A DNA stretch of 64,000 nucleotides, taken from an uncultured Prevotellaceae bacterium. Lineage in GTDB: Bacteria > Bacteroidota > Bacteroidia > Bacteroidales > Bacteroidaceae. The DNA is taken from NCBI GenBank assembly GCA_900318995.1, contig ONMR01000011.1, positions 1 through 64,000 on the forward strand. Direction: 5' to 3'. Every line of letters starts with the position of its first letter. The first letter of the stretch is position 1. A model generated the notes under the pieces. It worked only from the letters and a program-made list of their open reading frames with translations. It made no database searches and was not told the DNA's origin. Below, in pieces: positions 54,557 through 63,215 of the stretch. Made by a program: the position numbers and the translations under genes.

Positions 54557-55411
54557 ATGTTCGGATTCAGACCTGACGGAAAAATAGTTAAAGACATCGA
54601 TCCAATACAGAGGATAGTACCACATATCATGAGGCATCGCCATGACTCCCAGAATTATACCGGAATAGACCTGCCTTGTGAGCCGATGGATGCTTTCATT
54701 AAAGATGAGATAGCCAATGGGGGCGGCTCTTACAACTACATGCACATCATTATTGCCGGTATAGTACGCATTATGGCACTCTATCCCCGTCTGAACCGTT
54801 TCATCATGAACGGCCGTATATATAAGAGGAATTCCATCAACATATCTTTCGTAGTCAAGAAAGGGATGACTGCCGATGCCGCCGAAACCACTGTCAAACT
54901 GGATTTCACCGGACACGAGACTCTGGCCGACATCCGTGAAAAGATAAACGCGGCCATCATAGCCAACAGCAATCTGAATGCAGATAACGGAACCGATAAA
55001 CTGGCCCGCATAATAACCTGCACGCCCAACATGATAATAGCCATGCTTGTAGGGATAATCAGGTTTTTGGACAAGCATGGCCTCCTGCCTATGTCTATTA
55101 TAAAAGTAAGCCCGTTCCACACGACAGCTTTCGTAACCAATCTAAAATCAATCAAAGGGCCTTCAATCTTCCATCACCTGTATGATTTCGGAAATACCGG
55201 CGTATTCTTCTCGATGGGCAAGGAATCCATGATTCCCGTAGTTGAAGGAGGAAAAGTGGTAGCAGGCAAGAGAATGCCGTTCCAGATAGTAACCGATGAA
55301 AGGTTTTGTGACGGTTTCTATTTTGTCAGCGCACTAAAGGTACTTAAAGACCTCTACAGTAATCCGTCCCAACTTAAAGAGCCTCTTAAAACCCTGCCGG
55401 TTGAAGTCTGA
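54557..55411 (+). CDS. Stand-alone 2-oxoacid dehydrogenase E2/CAT-fold acyltransferase-like protein lacking the catalytic His
   Basis: 284 aa with the fold of the E2 catalytic domain (chloramphenicol-acetyltransferase-like): RHDSQNYTGIDLPCEPMDAF at the start, YNYMHIIIAGIVRIMALYP helix and TGVFFSMGK strand. It has no lipoyl or subunit-binding domain. The catalytic motif, DHRxxDG in E2 and HHxxxDG in CAT, reads DERFCDG (residues 247-253), so the His is Glu248. It may be a non-catalytic relative, or use another mechanism. It stands alone between NSS and cysK with its own 55-bp upstream gap. Assignment to the fold is firm, function unknown. Confidence 0.78.
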   Translation: MFGFRPDGKIVKDIDPIQRIVPHIMRHRHDSQNYTGIDLPCEPMDAFIKDEIANGGGSYNYMHIIIAGIVRIMALYPRLNRFIMNGRIYKRNSINISFVVKKGMTADAAETTVKLDFTGHETLADIREKINAAIIANSNLNADNGTDKLARIITCTPNMIIAMLVGIIRFLDKHGLLPMSIIKVSPFHTTAFVTNLKSIKGPSIFHHLYDFGNTGVFFSMGKESMIPVVEGGKVVAGKRMPFQIVTDERFCDGFYFVSALKVLKDLYSNPSQLKEPLKTLPVEV

Positions 55412-55449
55412 ATGGCCTGTTTCCGAAGATTATTCTTCAAATCATAAAC

Positions 55450-55475
55450 ATATGATTGTCGTTTAGCAATCATAT
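55450..55475. other. Inverted repeat upstream of cysK
   Basis: ATATGATTG and CAATCATAT are perfect 9-bp arms with an 8-base loop. It lies after the E2-like gene and before the cysK promoter. No T-run follows, so an operator is as likely as a weak terminator. Confidence 0.4.
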
Positions 55476-55526
55476 TCTGCCAGCCCATGATAACAATAGA
55501 TGATTTTTCCATAATTTTAATTTTTG

Positions 55527-55557
55527 TTGGATAAAAATTCCTACCATTATACCTTTG
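55527..55557 (+). promoter_or_regulatory. cysK promoter: TTG - 20 bp - TACCTTTG
   Basis: TTG at 55527-55529 and TACCTTTG at 55550-55557 match the Bacteroidota -33/-7 pattern with good spacing; the ATG is at 55588. One of the clearest promoters in the window. Confidence 0.65.
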
Positions 55558-55587
55558 CGGCATGATTCAACAATAAAGAACAAGAAT

Positions 55588-56535
55588 ATGGCAAAGATTT
55601 CAAAACAATTGACAGAGCTCGTGGGAAACACCCCGCTTGTGGAGCTCAACAAGTATTCAAAGGCCAATGGCCTTGATACCCCGGTAATAGCCAAGGTGGA
55701 GTTTTTCAACCCCGGAGGCAGCGTTAAGGACCGCATTGCACTGGCAATGATTGAGGATGCCGAACAGAAAGGCATACTCAAACCCGGCGCCACGATAATA
55801 GAGCCCACCAGCGGTAATACCGGCGTAGGACTGGCACTTGTAAGTGCTGTTAAGGGTTATCACCTTATACTGACGATGCCCGAAACCATGAGCGTGGAGC
55901 GTCGTAACCTTGTGAAAGCCTACGGAGCCGAAGTAAGGCTCACTCCCGGTAAGGACGGAATGCCCGGAGCTATCAGGGCAGCACAGGAACTGCGTGACAA
56001 CACACCAGGATCAGTAATCCTGCAGCAGTTTGAGAACCCTGCAAATCCAGCCAAGCACTATGCAACCACCGGTCCCGAAATCTGGAGAGACACAGATGGT
56101 AAGGTAGATATCTTTGTAGGCGGTGTAGGTACTGGCGGTACCATCTCCGGAACAGGAAAATATCTCAAGGAACAGAATCCTAACGTCAAGATAATAGCCG
56201 TAGAGCCCAAGTCATCACCTGTACTCAACGGCGGGCAGAGCGGTCCACACAAGATCCAGGGCATAGGCGCAGGTTTCATACCAAAGACTTATAATGCAAA
56301 TGTCATTGATGAGGTATTTGATGTTGACAATGATGATGCAATCCGTGCCGGACGTCAGTTGGCACAGCAGGAAGGCCTGTTGGTCGGCATCAGCAGTGGC
56401 GCAGCCGCATTTGCAGCCATACAGATTGCCAAACGTCCCGAAAACAAGGGCAAGAAGATAGTGGTACTGCTTCCCGACACCGGTGAACGCTATCTGTCAA
56501 CCGTACTTTATGCCTTTGAGGAATACCCTCTCTGA
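55588..56535 (+). CDS. cysK: Cysteine synthase A (O-acetylserine sulfhydrylase)
   Basis: PLP enzyme making cysteine from O-acetylserine and sulfide. The start at 55588 ([20 protein letters not shown]) is chosen by homology; the upstream in-frame codons overlap the promoter. The PLP lysine is in [12 protein letters not shown] and the substrate loop is [12 protein letters not shown]. The glycine-rich phosphate loop is [11 protein letters not shown]. It is 315 aa. Monocistronic, with a clear promoter and a terminator hairpin at 56564-56597. Confidence 0.95.
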   Translation: MAKISKQLTELVGNTPLVELNKYSKANGLDTPVIAKVEFFNPGGSVKDRIALAMIEDAEQKGILKPGATIIEPTSGNTGVGLALVSAVKGYHLILTMPETMSVERRNLVKAYGAEVRLTPGKDGMPGAIRAAQELRDNTPGSVILQQFENPANPAKHYATTGPEIWRDTDGKVDIFVGGVGTGGTISGTGKYLKEQNPNVKIIAVEPKSSPVLNGGQSGPHKIQGIGAGFIPKTYNANVIDEVFDVDNDDAIRAGRQLAQQEGLLVGISSGAAAFAAIQIAKRPENKGKKIVVLLPDTGERYLSTVLYAFEEYPL

Positions 56536-56563
56536 AATGGCAGTCAATACAACCGGATAATAA

Positions 56564-56597
56564 AGAACCCCTCCACACAACGTAGAGGGGCTCTTTT
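56564..56597. terminator. Terminator between convergent cysK and POT transporter
   Basis: CCCCTC (56568-56573) pairs with GAGGGG (56585-56590), extended by AGA/TCT, followed by TTTT on plus and by a T-rich stretch on minus, so it can serve both genes. Confidence 0.75.
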
Positions 56598-56621
56598 ATT
56601 ATACGCTGACGGTTAGCCGTT

Positions 56622-58202
56622 TCAGTCTTTTGTTGCGGCTTCAAGTTTACGGCGCAGTATGAACATGATAAGTCCTGCTATTACGCACAGGGCTATCAGT
56701 ATTGCCCAGTTGGCCATAAGCGGAATCTTCTTCCACAGGGCCGACGGGATACGGCTCAAGTAATTACCAATGGCGGTAGCGGCAAACCATCCGCCCATCA
56801 TCAGACCCTTGTACTTGGGAGGAGCCACCTTACTTACAAAACTTATACCCATGGGGCTGAGAAGCAGCTCAGCCACAGTCAGAGTAAAGTAGGTACCTAT
56901 GAGCCAGTTGGGGCTGAGCACGCTCTGTGCCTGGTCACCCAGGTCCTTAGGTGATATAAGGTCTGTGGATGCGGCGGTGATTACGGCAAATCCAACGCCT
57001 GCCAGCAACATACCAAGACCTATCTTTACGGGAGCAGAAGGCTCCTTGCCTTTCTTGCCAAGCGCACCGAACACTGCAACCGATACAGGAGTCAGAGCCA
57101 CTACAAAGAACGGGTTGAACTGCTGGAAATCAGAAGTTGCGGCATTGAACGGATCGGGCATGTTCAGGTAGAATGCAATAGCACCTGCCCAAAGTGCAAG
57201 TGTTGCGACACCGGCTATGATACGGGCCTTCTTGGTATCGCTCTGGAAAATGGCAAACAGAGTGTAGATCGAAACAGCGATGAGAGCCAATGACCAGATG
57301 TTGAACCACATACGGTTGACTCCGGTAATGCCGTTCAGCTTGGTGTATTTATCGGCAAAGAATGTCAGGGCGGAACCGTTCTGGTGGAATGCCATCCAGA
57401 AGAAAATTACAACAGCAAACACAAGCAGCAGGGCTACGATACGGTCCTTGGTCTGCTTGGGAGTGAGCTCCTGGATCTGTACGTTCTGGGCCTTGGCCTG
57501 CTTGGTGTTGACATCAGCATGCTTGAACCATGAACGGCAGAAGAAATAGATAAGCAACGAGAGGATCAATGATGCACAAGCCACAAAGAAGCACAGGCGA
57601 TAACCTTCGGCCAGTGACTGCAGGTATGCGCCTGACTGTGCTCCGAACTCAACGGTTGCATTGTCAATAGGAACAAAATGATAACCGGCACTTTCAATAT
57701 GCGGATTGTAAAGGGCCTTGGCCATTGCAGGAGCGAACATGGCGCCTATGTTGATGGCCATGTAGAACAGGCTGAACGCAGCGTCACGCTTGTCGGAATA
57801 CTTGGGGTCATCATACAGATTACCCACCAGTACCTGCAGGTTACCCTTGAACAGGCCTGTGCCTACGGCAATCAATGCCAATCCGGCAAACAGCGTCCAT
57901 TTGTCTATAACTTGGGTAGCCATCGGCACTGCCAGAGCCAGATAACCGAAAATCATCACGAATGCGCCTATGGTGACGCACTTGCCGTAACCTATCTTAT
58001 CGGCTATGATACCACCCAGCAGGGGCATGAAATAGACTCCTGCAAGAAAAATTGCATACACTTGTCCGGCTGCATTCTCATCCCAGCCGAACTTGGCCCT
58101 CATATAGAGAGTAAAGATGGCCAGCATAGTGTAGTAACCGAACCTTTCGCCTGTGTTGGCAAGCGCCAGTGCAAACAGGCCTTTTGGCTGTCCTTTAAAC
58201 AT
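56622..58202 (-). CDS. POT/PTR family peptide MFS transporter
   Basis: Proton-coupled di/tripeptide importer family, 526 aa with about 14 hydrophobic segments. The N-terminal motif reads ANTGERFGYY, so E2 and R of the usual ExxER are present but the first Glu is Asn; this changes a residue tied to proton coupling in studied members. The second motif is FSLFYMAINIGAMFAP. The C-terminus ends in a short basic tail. Monocistronic; a terminator lies just after it. Substrate presumably small peptides. Confidence 0.9.
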   Translation of the reverse strand: MFKGQPKGLFALALANTGERFGYYTMLAIFTLYMRAKFGWDENAAGQVYAIFLAGVYFMPLLGGIIADKIGYGKCVTIGAFVMIFGYLALAVPMATQVIDKWTLFAGLALIAVGTGLFKGNLQVLVGNLYDDPKYSDKRDAAFSLFYMAINIGAMFAPAMAKALYNPHIESAGYHFVPIDNATVEFGAQSGAYLQSLAEGYRLCFFVACASLILSLLIYFFCRSWFKHADVNTKQAKAQNVQIQELTPKQTKDRIVALLLVFAVVIFFWMAFHQNGSALTFFADKYTKLNGITGVNRMWFNIWSLALIAVSIYTLFAIFQSDTKKARIIAGVATLALWAGAIAFYLNMPDPFNAATSDFQQFNPFFVVALTPVSVAVFGALGKKGKEPSAPVKIGLGMLLAGVGFAVITAASTDLISPKDLGDQAQSVLSPNWLIGTYFTLTVAELLLSPMGISFVSKVAPPKYKGLMMGGWFAATAIGNYLSRIPSALWKKIPLMANWAILIALCVIAGLIMFILRRKLEAATKD

Positions 58203-58297
58203 AGTTCACTTTATAGATTAGTAATATTTATCCATTAGAGACCGCTAATATATGAAAAAATCAGCATAGCAGAACCAACTTCACCGCGGTAATTTCA

Positions 58298-58741
58298 TTA
58301 TCGTCCAAGCATTGCCTGGCATGCTTCCAGAAGATCCTGAAAAGTGGTCTCGAAATCTCCGGTGTACCATGGATCGGCGACATCGCGTCCCATTCCGGTA
58401 TATGACATCATCAGATGTATCTTGTTTTCAGGGTCCTGGGGTATTATCATACGTATCCACCGCAGGTTTGATTTGTCCATGCAGATGATGCGGTCAAAGC
58501 GGTCATAATCGGCACGCGTAACCTGCCGGGCACGTTTGGCGGGATCGAACCATACTCCGTGCTGGTTAAGGCAGCGTTTGGCAGGAGGATAGATGGGATT
58601 TCCAATCTCCTCGGTCGATACGGCCGCCGACTCAATATAGTACCGGTCTTCCAGGCCCTTTGCCCTGACCATTGCCTTAAGGATAAACTCCGCCATGGGA
58701 CTGCGGCATATATTGCCGTGACATACAAAAAGTATTCTCAT
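58298..58741 (-). CDS. Low-molecular-weight protein-tyrosine phosphatase
   Basis: Cysteine phosphatase, often acting on tyrosine kinases of polysaccharide export. The P-loop is VCHGNICRSPMAE near the N-terminus (CxxxxxRS intact), and the general acid Asp is in DVADPWYTGDFE near residue 120. At 147 aa it is of normal length. Promoter TTG - 21 bp - TAAATTTG lies upstream. No kinase or capsule gene is nearby, so the partner is unknown. Confidence 0.93.
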   Translation of the reverse strand: MRILFVCHGNICRSPMAEFILKAMVRAKGLEDRYYIESAAVSTEEIGNPIYPPAKRCLNQHGVWFDPAKRARQVTRADYDRFDRIICMDKSNLRWIRMIIPQDPENKIHLMMSYTGMGRDVADPWYTGDFETTFQDLLEACQAMLGR

Positions 58742-58760
58742 TACAATAACAGAAATGCCT

Positions 58761-58792
58761 CAAATTTATAAAAAAGTAAAGCGAATCCGCAA
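58761..58792 (-). promoter_or_regulatory. Promoter of the phosphatase gene: TTG - 21 bp - TAAATTTG (minus)
   Basis: On plus, CAAATTTA at 58761-58768 and CAA at 58790-58792. The -7 box ends 19 bp before the ATG. The -33 falls in the inverted copy of the tRNA-Val end. Confidence 0.5.
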
Positions 58793-58944
58793 CGCCCACG
58801 AAAAAAGAGGCTCGCAAAAGCGAACCTTAACCGGCCGGAGGCCGCTCTTTCGCGTTAGCGAAATAAAAAAAGGTGGGCACCACGCCCACGAAAAAAGAGG
58901 CTCGCAAAAGCGAACCTCTTTTTTTGTGGGCGTTGACGGATTCG
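58782..58944. repeat. tRNA-Val 3'-end inverted copy plus duplicated terminator
   Basis: 58782-58799 is an inverted copy of the acceptor/T-arm end of tRNA-Val (58926-58944), one base shorter. Between them, a perfect 36-bp direct repeat occurs at 58792-58827 and 58882-58917, each copy with the hairpin GAGGCTCGC-AAAA-GCGAACC(TC). Further small stems (GTGGGC/GCCCAC, TTTCGC/GCGAAA, GGCC/GGCC) fill the gap. The gene-free stretch 58742-59136 holds this, the tRNA and promoters. Confidence 0.7.
58891..58918 (-). terminator. Terminator of tRNA-Val
   Basis: On minus: GAGGTTCGC-TTTT-GCGAGCCTC followed by TTTTTT, starting 9 nt after the tRNA end. A second copy of the hairpin occurs at 58801-58827. Confidence 0.75.
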
Positions 58945-59001
58945 AACCGCCGACCCTCTGCTTGTAAGGCAGATGCTCTGAACCAGCTGAGCTAAACGCC
59001 C
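58927..59001 (-). tRNA. tRNA-Val (anticodon TAC)
   Basis: Read on minus it starts GGGCGTTTAGCTCAGCTGG and folds as a full cloverleaf. The acceptor GGGCGTT pairs with AACGCCC, D-arm has AGCTCAGCTGGTTCAGAGC, the anticodon stem TCTGC/GCAGA encloses loop CTTACAA (anticodon TAC, Val), and the T-arm contains GGTTCGAATCC. The discriminator base is A. CCA is not encoded. Promoter TTTG - 18 bp - TATCTTTG lies upstream and a terminator follows. Confidence 0.95.
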
Positions 59002-59022
59002 GTGCTTTCCGTAAAAGCGGTG

Positions 59023-59052
59023 CAAAGATAAGCACTTTTGCCGATAGTCAAA
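59023..59052 (-). promoter_or_regulatory. tRNA-Val promoter: TTTG - 18 bp - TATCTTTG (minus)
   Basis: On plus, CAAAGATA at 59023-59030 and CAAA at 59049-59052. Both elements match the Bacteroidota consensus; the tRNA 5' end is 21 bp downstream. Confidence 0.65.
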
Positions 59053-59136
59053 AACTTTCGGTCCTTTTTTTGCATTATTTTTCCCTGTATGGCTCTTTTA
59101 TGGTATCTTCGCGGTACAAAAACACTAAAAATAAAA

Positions 59137-60129
59137 ATGGAAACAGTTCTCAGCGGCATACGCCCCACAGGAAACCTTCACCTTGGTAACTACTACGGTG
59201 CAGTGACTAGCTTCATAAAGCTTCAGGATTTGTACAGATGCTTCTTCTTTATTGCCGACTGGCACTCCCTGACCACACACCCAACCCCTGAGAACATACA
59301 GAACAGTGTCCGCACCATCCTGGCCGAGTACCTGGCCTGCGGTCTGGATCCTGAGAAAGCCACCATTTATGTTCAGAGCGATGTACCCGAGGTGGTTGAG
59401 CTCTACCTCTACCTCAATATGAACGCCTATCTGGGTGAGTTGGAGCGCGTGACCTCATTCAAGGAGAAGGCCCGCAAGCAGCCCGATAACGTAAACGCCG
59501 GTCTGCTTACCTATCCCACACTGATGGCATCGGACATCATTATCCACAAAGCCAACAAGGTGCCCGTAGGCAAGGACCAGGAGCAGAACATGGAGATGGC
59601 CCGCAAGTTTGCACGCCGTTTCAACCAGATGTACAAGGTGGAGTTCTTCCCCGAGCCCGCATCATTCTCACTGGCCAAGGAGGGCGGAATCAAGATCCCG
59701 GGACTGGACGGATCGGGCAAGATGGGCAAGAGCGAGGGCAACTGCATCTACCTGTGTGACGAGCCGTCGGTTATCCGCAAGAAAGTGATGAAGGCCGTGA
59801 CCGATGCAGGCCCCCAGGCCATGAACAGTGAGAAGCCGGAGGTTATCCAGAACCTCTTTACCCTGCTTGACGTGGTTTCATCCAAGGATACCTACAACTA
59901 TTTCAACGACAAGTGGAATGACTGCACCTTACGCTACGGCGACCTAAAGAAACAGCTGGCCGAGGATATTGTAGCAGCCACCGACCCCATCCGCGAGCGC
60001 ATAAAGGAATACGCCAGCAACACTGAGCTGCTTGACCGGATTGCACGAGCAGGTGCCGAGAAGGCCCGTGAGAGCGCATCCAAGACTCTGCGCGAGGTAC
60101 GTCAGATCATAGGATTCAAAGTGTATTGA
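59137..60129 (+). CDS. trpS: Tryptophanyl-tRNA synthetase
   Basis: Class I synthetase charging tRNA-Trp. The start at 59137 (METVLSGIRPTGNLHLGNYYG) is chosen by homology and places the HIGH-type motif HLGN near the N-terminus; the KMSKS motif is KMGKS in DGSGKMGKSEGN. It is 330 aa, the normal bacterial length. No exact -7 box is seen; TATCTTCG at 59104-59111 is a near match. The yitT-type gene follows 29 bp later. Confidence 0.95.
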   Translation: METVLSGIRPTGNLHLGNYYGAVTSFIKLQDLYRCFFFIADWHSLTTHPTPENIQNSVRTILAEYLACGLDPEKATIYVQSDVPEVVELYLYLNMNAYLGELERVTSFKEKARKQPDNVNAGLLTYPTLMASDIIIHKANKVPVGKDQEQNMEMARKFARRFNQMYKVEFFPEPASFSLAKEGGIKIPGLDGSGKMGKSEGNCIYLCDEPSVIRKKVMKAVTDAGPQAMNSEKPEVIQNLFTLLDVVSSKDTYNYFNDKWNDCTLRYGDLKKQLAEDIVAATDPIRERIKEYASNTELLDRIARAGAEKARESASKTLREVRQIIGFKVY

Positions 60130-60158
60130 GCACTTTTGCATAATAAATAAAGGACTAT

Positions 60159-61097
60159 ATGAGCAAGATCAATGATGCTGCCACAACGGCATGGAGTGCG
60201 GTGAAGACCGGCAAGTTCTGGAAGGAACTTATCATTATGACTGTGGGCATGGCTATTGCCGCGCTGGCTGTAAACTACTTCCTGGTTCCCAGCAAACTGA
60301 TAGTGGGCAGCATATCCGGTCTGTCAATAGTAATCAGCGGTGTCTTCGATATGATAGGAATGCCTGTAAAGGTATCTACCGTGATCCTTATTATCAATGC
60401 CATCCTGCTCATAATGGCATACCTTCTTATTGACAGGGAATTCGGAATCAAGACAGTTTATACCGCACTTATTCTGGGCCCGTTGATGGATTTCTGGGAG
60501 AAAGTACTTCCGGCTTCAGAACTGATTACTGACGGGACATCAGTCATGGGCGACATATGGCTCGACCTGTGCTGTTTTGTACTGTTGCTGAGCGCATCAC
60601 AGGCCATCCTGTTCCACATCAACGCATCCACAGGCGGACTGGACATCCTGGCCAAGATTGTCAACAAGTACCTTCATTTTGATATAGGTGCATCCATATC
60701 GGTCGCAGGAGCCATAATCTGCTGCTCGGCATTTGCCATCAACCCTTTCCGCATGGTGGTGATAGGCCTGATAGGCACCTGGATAAACGGAATCGTAGTT
60801 GACTACTTTACAGCCAGCATAAACAAGCGCAAGAGGGTATGTATAATATCCTCCAGCCATGAGATACTGCGCAAATACATCATTGAAGACCTGGACCGCG
60901 GTTGCAGTCTCTATAAGGTGACCGGCGGATACAGCGGCAAGGAAAATGTTGAGATACAGGCCCTTCTTACACAGGACGAGTTCTCCAAGCTGATGGACTT
61001 CATGAAAAAGAACGATATCCACGGATTCATTACCGCCGGTAATGTAAGTGAGATATACGGCCTCTGGAACAAGCATAAGCCTGGTCCCAGAGGCTGA
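60159..61097 (+). CDS. YitT family membrane protein (DUF161 + DUF2179)
   Basis: 312 aa. About five or six membrane helices (residues 25-215) carry the repeated YitT motifs (NYFLVPSKLIVGSISGLSI, NASTGGLDILAKIV). A cytoplasmic DUF2179 domain at the C-terminus (about 225-300) contains RGCSLYKVTGGYSGKE. The family is widespread, with DUF2179 shared with nucleotide-binding proteins, but a transport role is only inferred. The convergent mutL ends 3 bp after its stop. Confidence 0.87.
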   Translation: MSKINDAATTAWSAVKTGKFWKELIIMTVGMAIAALAVNYFLVPSKLIVGSISGLSIVISGVFDMIGMPVKVSTVILIINAILLIMAYLLIDREFGIKTVYTALILGPLMDFWEKVLPASELITDGTSVMGDIWLDLCCFVLLLSASQAILFHINASTGGLDILAKIVNKYLHFDIGASISVAGAIICCSAFAINPFRMVVIGLIGTWINGIVVDYFTASINKRKRVCIISSSHEILRKYIIEDLDRGCSLYKVTGGYSGKENVEIQALLTQDEFSKLMDFMKKNDIHGFITAGNVSEIYGLWNKHKPGPRG

Positions 61098-61100
61098 CAA

Positions 61101-62909
61101 TCAGAACCACTTTGAAATCTCCTGATCGGATTTGATCACATAGACTGTCTTGGCATCCGGCGTGCGGGACGGCATGCTACATGCCTTGAGGGAACGTAAA
61201 AGCTCCTGCATCTCGTTTTCAGACAGATGACGGCCGGCTGGTATTGCAGCCTTGCGGGCCATGGCCAGGGCCATGCTTTCCAACTGGCGGTCCTCGTCGG
61301 CTGTGGGATTTATCCTAAGGTCGGCTATCATATCACTTATAAGCCGTTCATAATCCTGACCTTCCATCCCTGACGGTACGCCCTGTACCGCTATGGCTCC
61401 GCGTCCCATATCAGATATGTCAAATCCCAGCATGCTGAAACGCGGTTTCAGATCAGCGAACAATATGGTATCTGCCTGTGAAAGCTGAAACATCTCAGGG
61501 AAAAGCAGGCCTTGTGAAGCGGCCACGTGACTCTTTGCCTCGGACAAGAAACGTTCATACAGCACACGGATATGCGCCCTGTGTTGGTCTACAACCATAA
61601 GTCCCTTGTCTGTCTCTGTCAATATATAACTATCAGCAAACTGGAACGGGCGGAATTGGGTCTCCTCGGGTTCAATTAATTTACCAGTTGCCGGATGGTA
61701 TGGGATACTACCCTCATTAATCCGGTGTTCCAGTACGTCTCCGTACAGTTTTGCCCAATTGTCCGTATTGCTGCGGCTCTGACGGGATTCGCTGTGACTA
61801 CCTGAAAAAGGATTAAAATCCTTGTTGATCTCAATCTTGGGCTGAACGACAGGACGCGATGCGTCATATACCGGTATATCAGGCATATCTGTCGTATTGA
61901 AATCGATAGTAGGCATCTCCTCAAAACGCCCTACAGTCTCCTTGACAGCCGCCATAAGTATCTTCCATATTACCTGCTCATCCTCAAACTTGATCTCAGT
62001 CTTGGTAGGATGAATGTTCACATCTATCGAATCGGCGGGGACTTGAAGGAACAGGAAATAGGATGGCTGCTCTCCATCGGGAACAAGTCCCTCATAAGCG
62101 CTTAACACTGCCTTATGGAAATATGGATGACGCATAAAACGGCCGTTCACAAAGAAAAACTGCTTGGCACCCCTGCCTTTTACGCTATCCAGATTTGAAC
62201 AGAAACCGCTAACCTTAACCACCGATGTCTCGACATCAACCGGGAGCAGACTCTCATTCATCTTTCTGCCGAACAGGTTTACTATACGTTGCTTTACGGC
62301 CGATACGGGAAGTGACAAGACCTGTTCGCCCTGATGAGTAAGTTCAAAAGAGACCTCCGGATGCGCCAGGGATACGCGTTCTATCTCTGTAAGTATATGA
62401 CTGAACTCCGTCTGGTTGCCTTTCAGGAATTTCCGGCGGGCAGGCACGTTATAGAACAGGTTGCGTACGGTAAAGCTGCTTCCCTTGGGACACACGCACG
62501 GCTCAACCTGCTCTATCTCCGACGCTTTTATAAGCACCATGGTTCCGGTTTCACTGTCAGCTGTACGCGTCCGCAGTTCTACCTCCGAAACAGCGGCAAT
62601 CGACGGCAGGGCCTCACCGCGGAAACCGAATGTGGTAAGAGAAAAAAGGTCTTCGGAATTCTGAATTTTGGATGTTGCGTGACGTTCAAATGCAATACGG
62701 GCATCATCCGCTACCATTCCGCAGCCATTGTCAACAACCTGGACCGATGTGCGGCCGGCATCATTTATAATTATCCGTATATTATCAGCGCCTGCATCAA
62801 CCGCATTCTCCACAAGCTCCTTGACAACCGACGAAGGACGGTTGACCACCTCACCTGCGGCAATCTGGCTTGCTACAGCCTGTGACAGAATCCTTACCTT
62901 TCCCTCCAT
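61101..62909 (-). CDS. mutL: DNA mismatch repair protein MutL
   Basis: Mismatch repair ATPase linking MutS to strand removal. The GHKL ATPase domain is at residues 1-330 with ELVENAVDAGA, DNGCGM and TTFGFRGEALPSI. A disordered linker of about 370-420 precedes the C-terminal dimerisation domain. The site of the endonuclease motif reads DQHRAHIRVLYE instead of DQHAxxExxxxE, so nuclease activity is doubtful. At 602 aa it is of usual length. The small membrane-protein gene lies 9 bp upstream. Confidence 0.94.
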   Translation of the reverse strand: MEGKVRILSQAVASQIAAGEVVNRPSSVVKELVENAVDAGADNIRIIINDAGRTSVQVVDNGCGMVADDARIAFERHATSKIQNSEDLFSLTTFGFRGEALPSIAAVSEVELRTRTADSETGTMVLIKASEIEQVEPCVCPKGSSFTVRNLFYNVPARRKFLKGNQTEFSHILTEIERVSLAHPEVSFELTHQGEQVLSLPVSAVKQRIVNLFGRKMNESLLPVDVETSVVKVSGFCSNLDSVKGRGAKQFFFVNGRFMRHPYFHKAVLSAYEGLVPDGEQPSYFLFLQVPADSIDVNIHPTKTEIKFEDEQVIWKILMAAVKETVGRFEEMPTIDFNTTDMPDIPVYDASRPVVQPKIEINKDFNPFSGSHSESRQSRSNTDNWAKLYGDVLEHRINEGSIPYHPATGKLIEPEETQFRPFQFADSYILTETDKGLMVVDQHRAHIRVLYERFLSEAKSHVAASQGLLFPEMFQLSQADTILFADLKPRFSMLGFDISDMGRGAIAVQGVPSGMEGQDYERLISDMIADLRINPTADEDRQLESMALAMARKAAIPAGRHLSENEMQELLRSLKACSMPSRTPDAKTVYVIKSDQEISKWF

Positions 62910-62918
62910 GACACTGTA

Positions 62919-63212
62919 TCAGAATATTTCTACTCCCATAAACTGCAAGAGCAATAACGTCAGGAGCACGATAGCCACAATCGCTACAGGAAAACTGATA
63001 TTTGGGCCTCCGTTCTCCTTGCGGCGCTTGAGATGTGTCGTACCCTCAATAAACTTGCCCCGAATGTTTTCAGGATTGTACTCCTCCTGTGGCAGCATAC
63101 CGAGTTCACGCTTGGCCTTTTCCTCTATTTTTGCCAGACGTTCCTTCCGCTCGTCATAGTAAATGTATTTGTGCTCAAAGCGACGCGGTTCCCGTATATT
63201 GAACATTCCCAT
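62919..63212 (-). CDS. Small conserved membrane protein, function unknown
   Basis: 97 aa. The N-terminal 65 residues are charged and helical (RRFEHKYIYYDERKERLAKIEE), and one hydrophobic segment at about 72-92 ends just before the C-terminus, so it is probably a tail-anchored inner-membrane protein. It lies between the OstA-like gene (3-bp gap) and mutL (9-bp gap), an arrangement common in Bacteroidales. No domain name is recognised. Confidence 0.75.
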   Translation of the reverse strand: MGMFNIREPRRFEHKYIYYDERKERLAKIEEKAKRELGMLPQEEYNPENIRGKFIEGTTHLKRRKENGGPNISFPVAIVAIVLLTLLLLQFMGVEIF

Positions 63213-63215
63213 ATC

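Noticed and set aside
54539-55120. Minus-strand ORF of 193 codons
   Set aside because: Fully antisense to the E2-like gene, which has clear family sequence; no family match and no promoter.
58755-58967. Plus-strand ORF of 70 codons with a repeated HEKRGSQKRT segment
   Set aside because: The protein repeat comes from the 36-bp direct repeat of the terminator, and the frame runs into the tRNA-Val gene.
59038-59136. N-terminal extension of 33 codons on TrpS
   Set aside because: The HIGH motif is at the normal distance from the Met at 59137, and the extension covers the promoter region.
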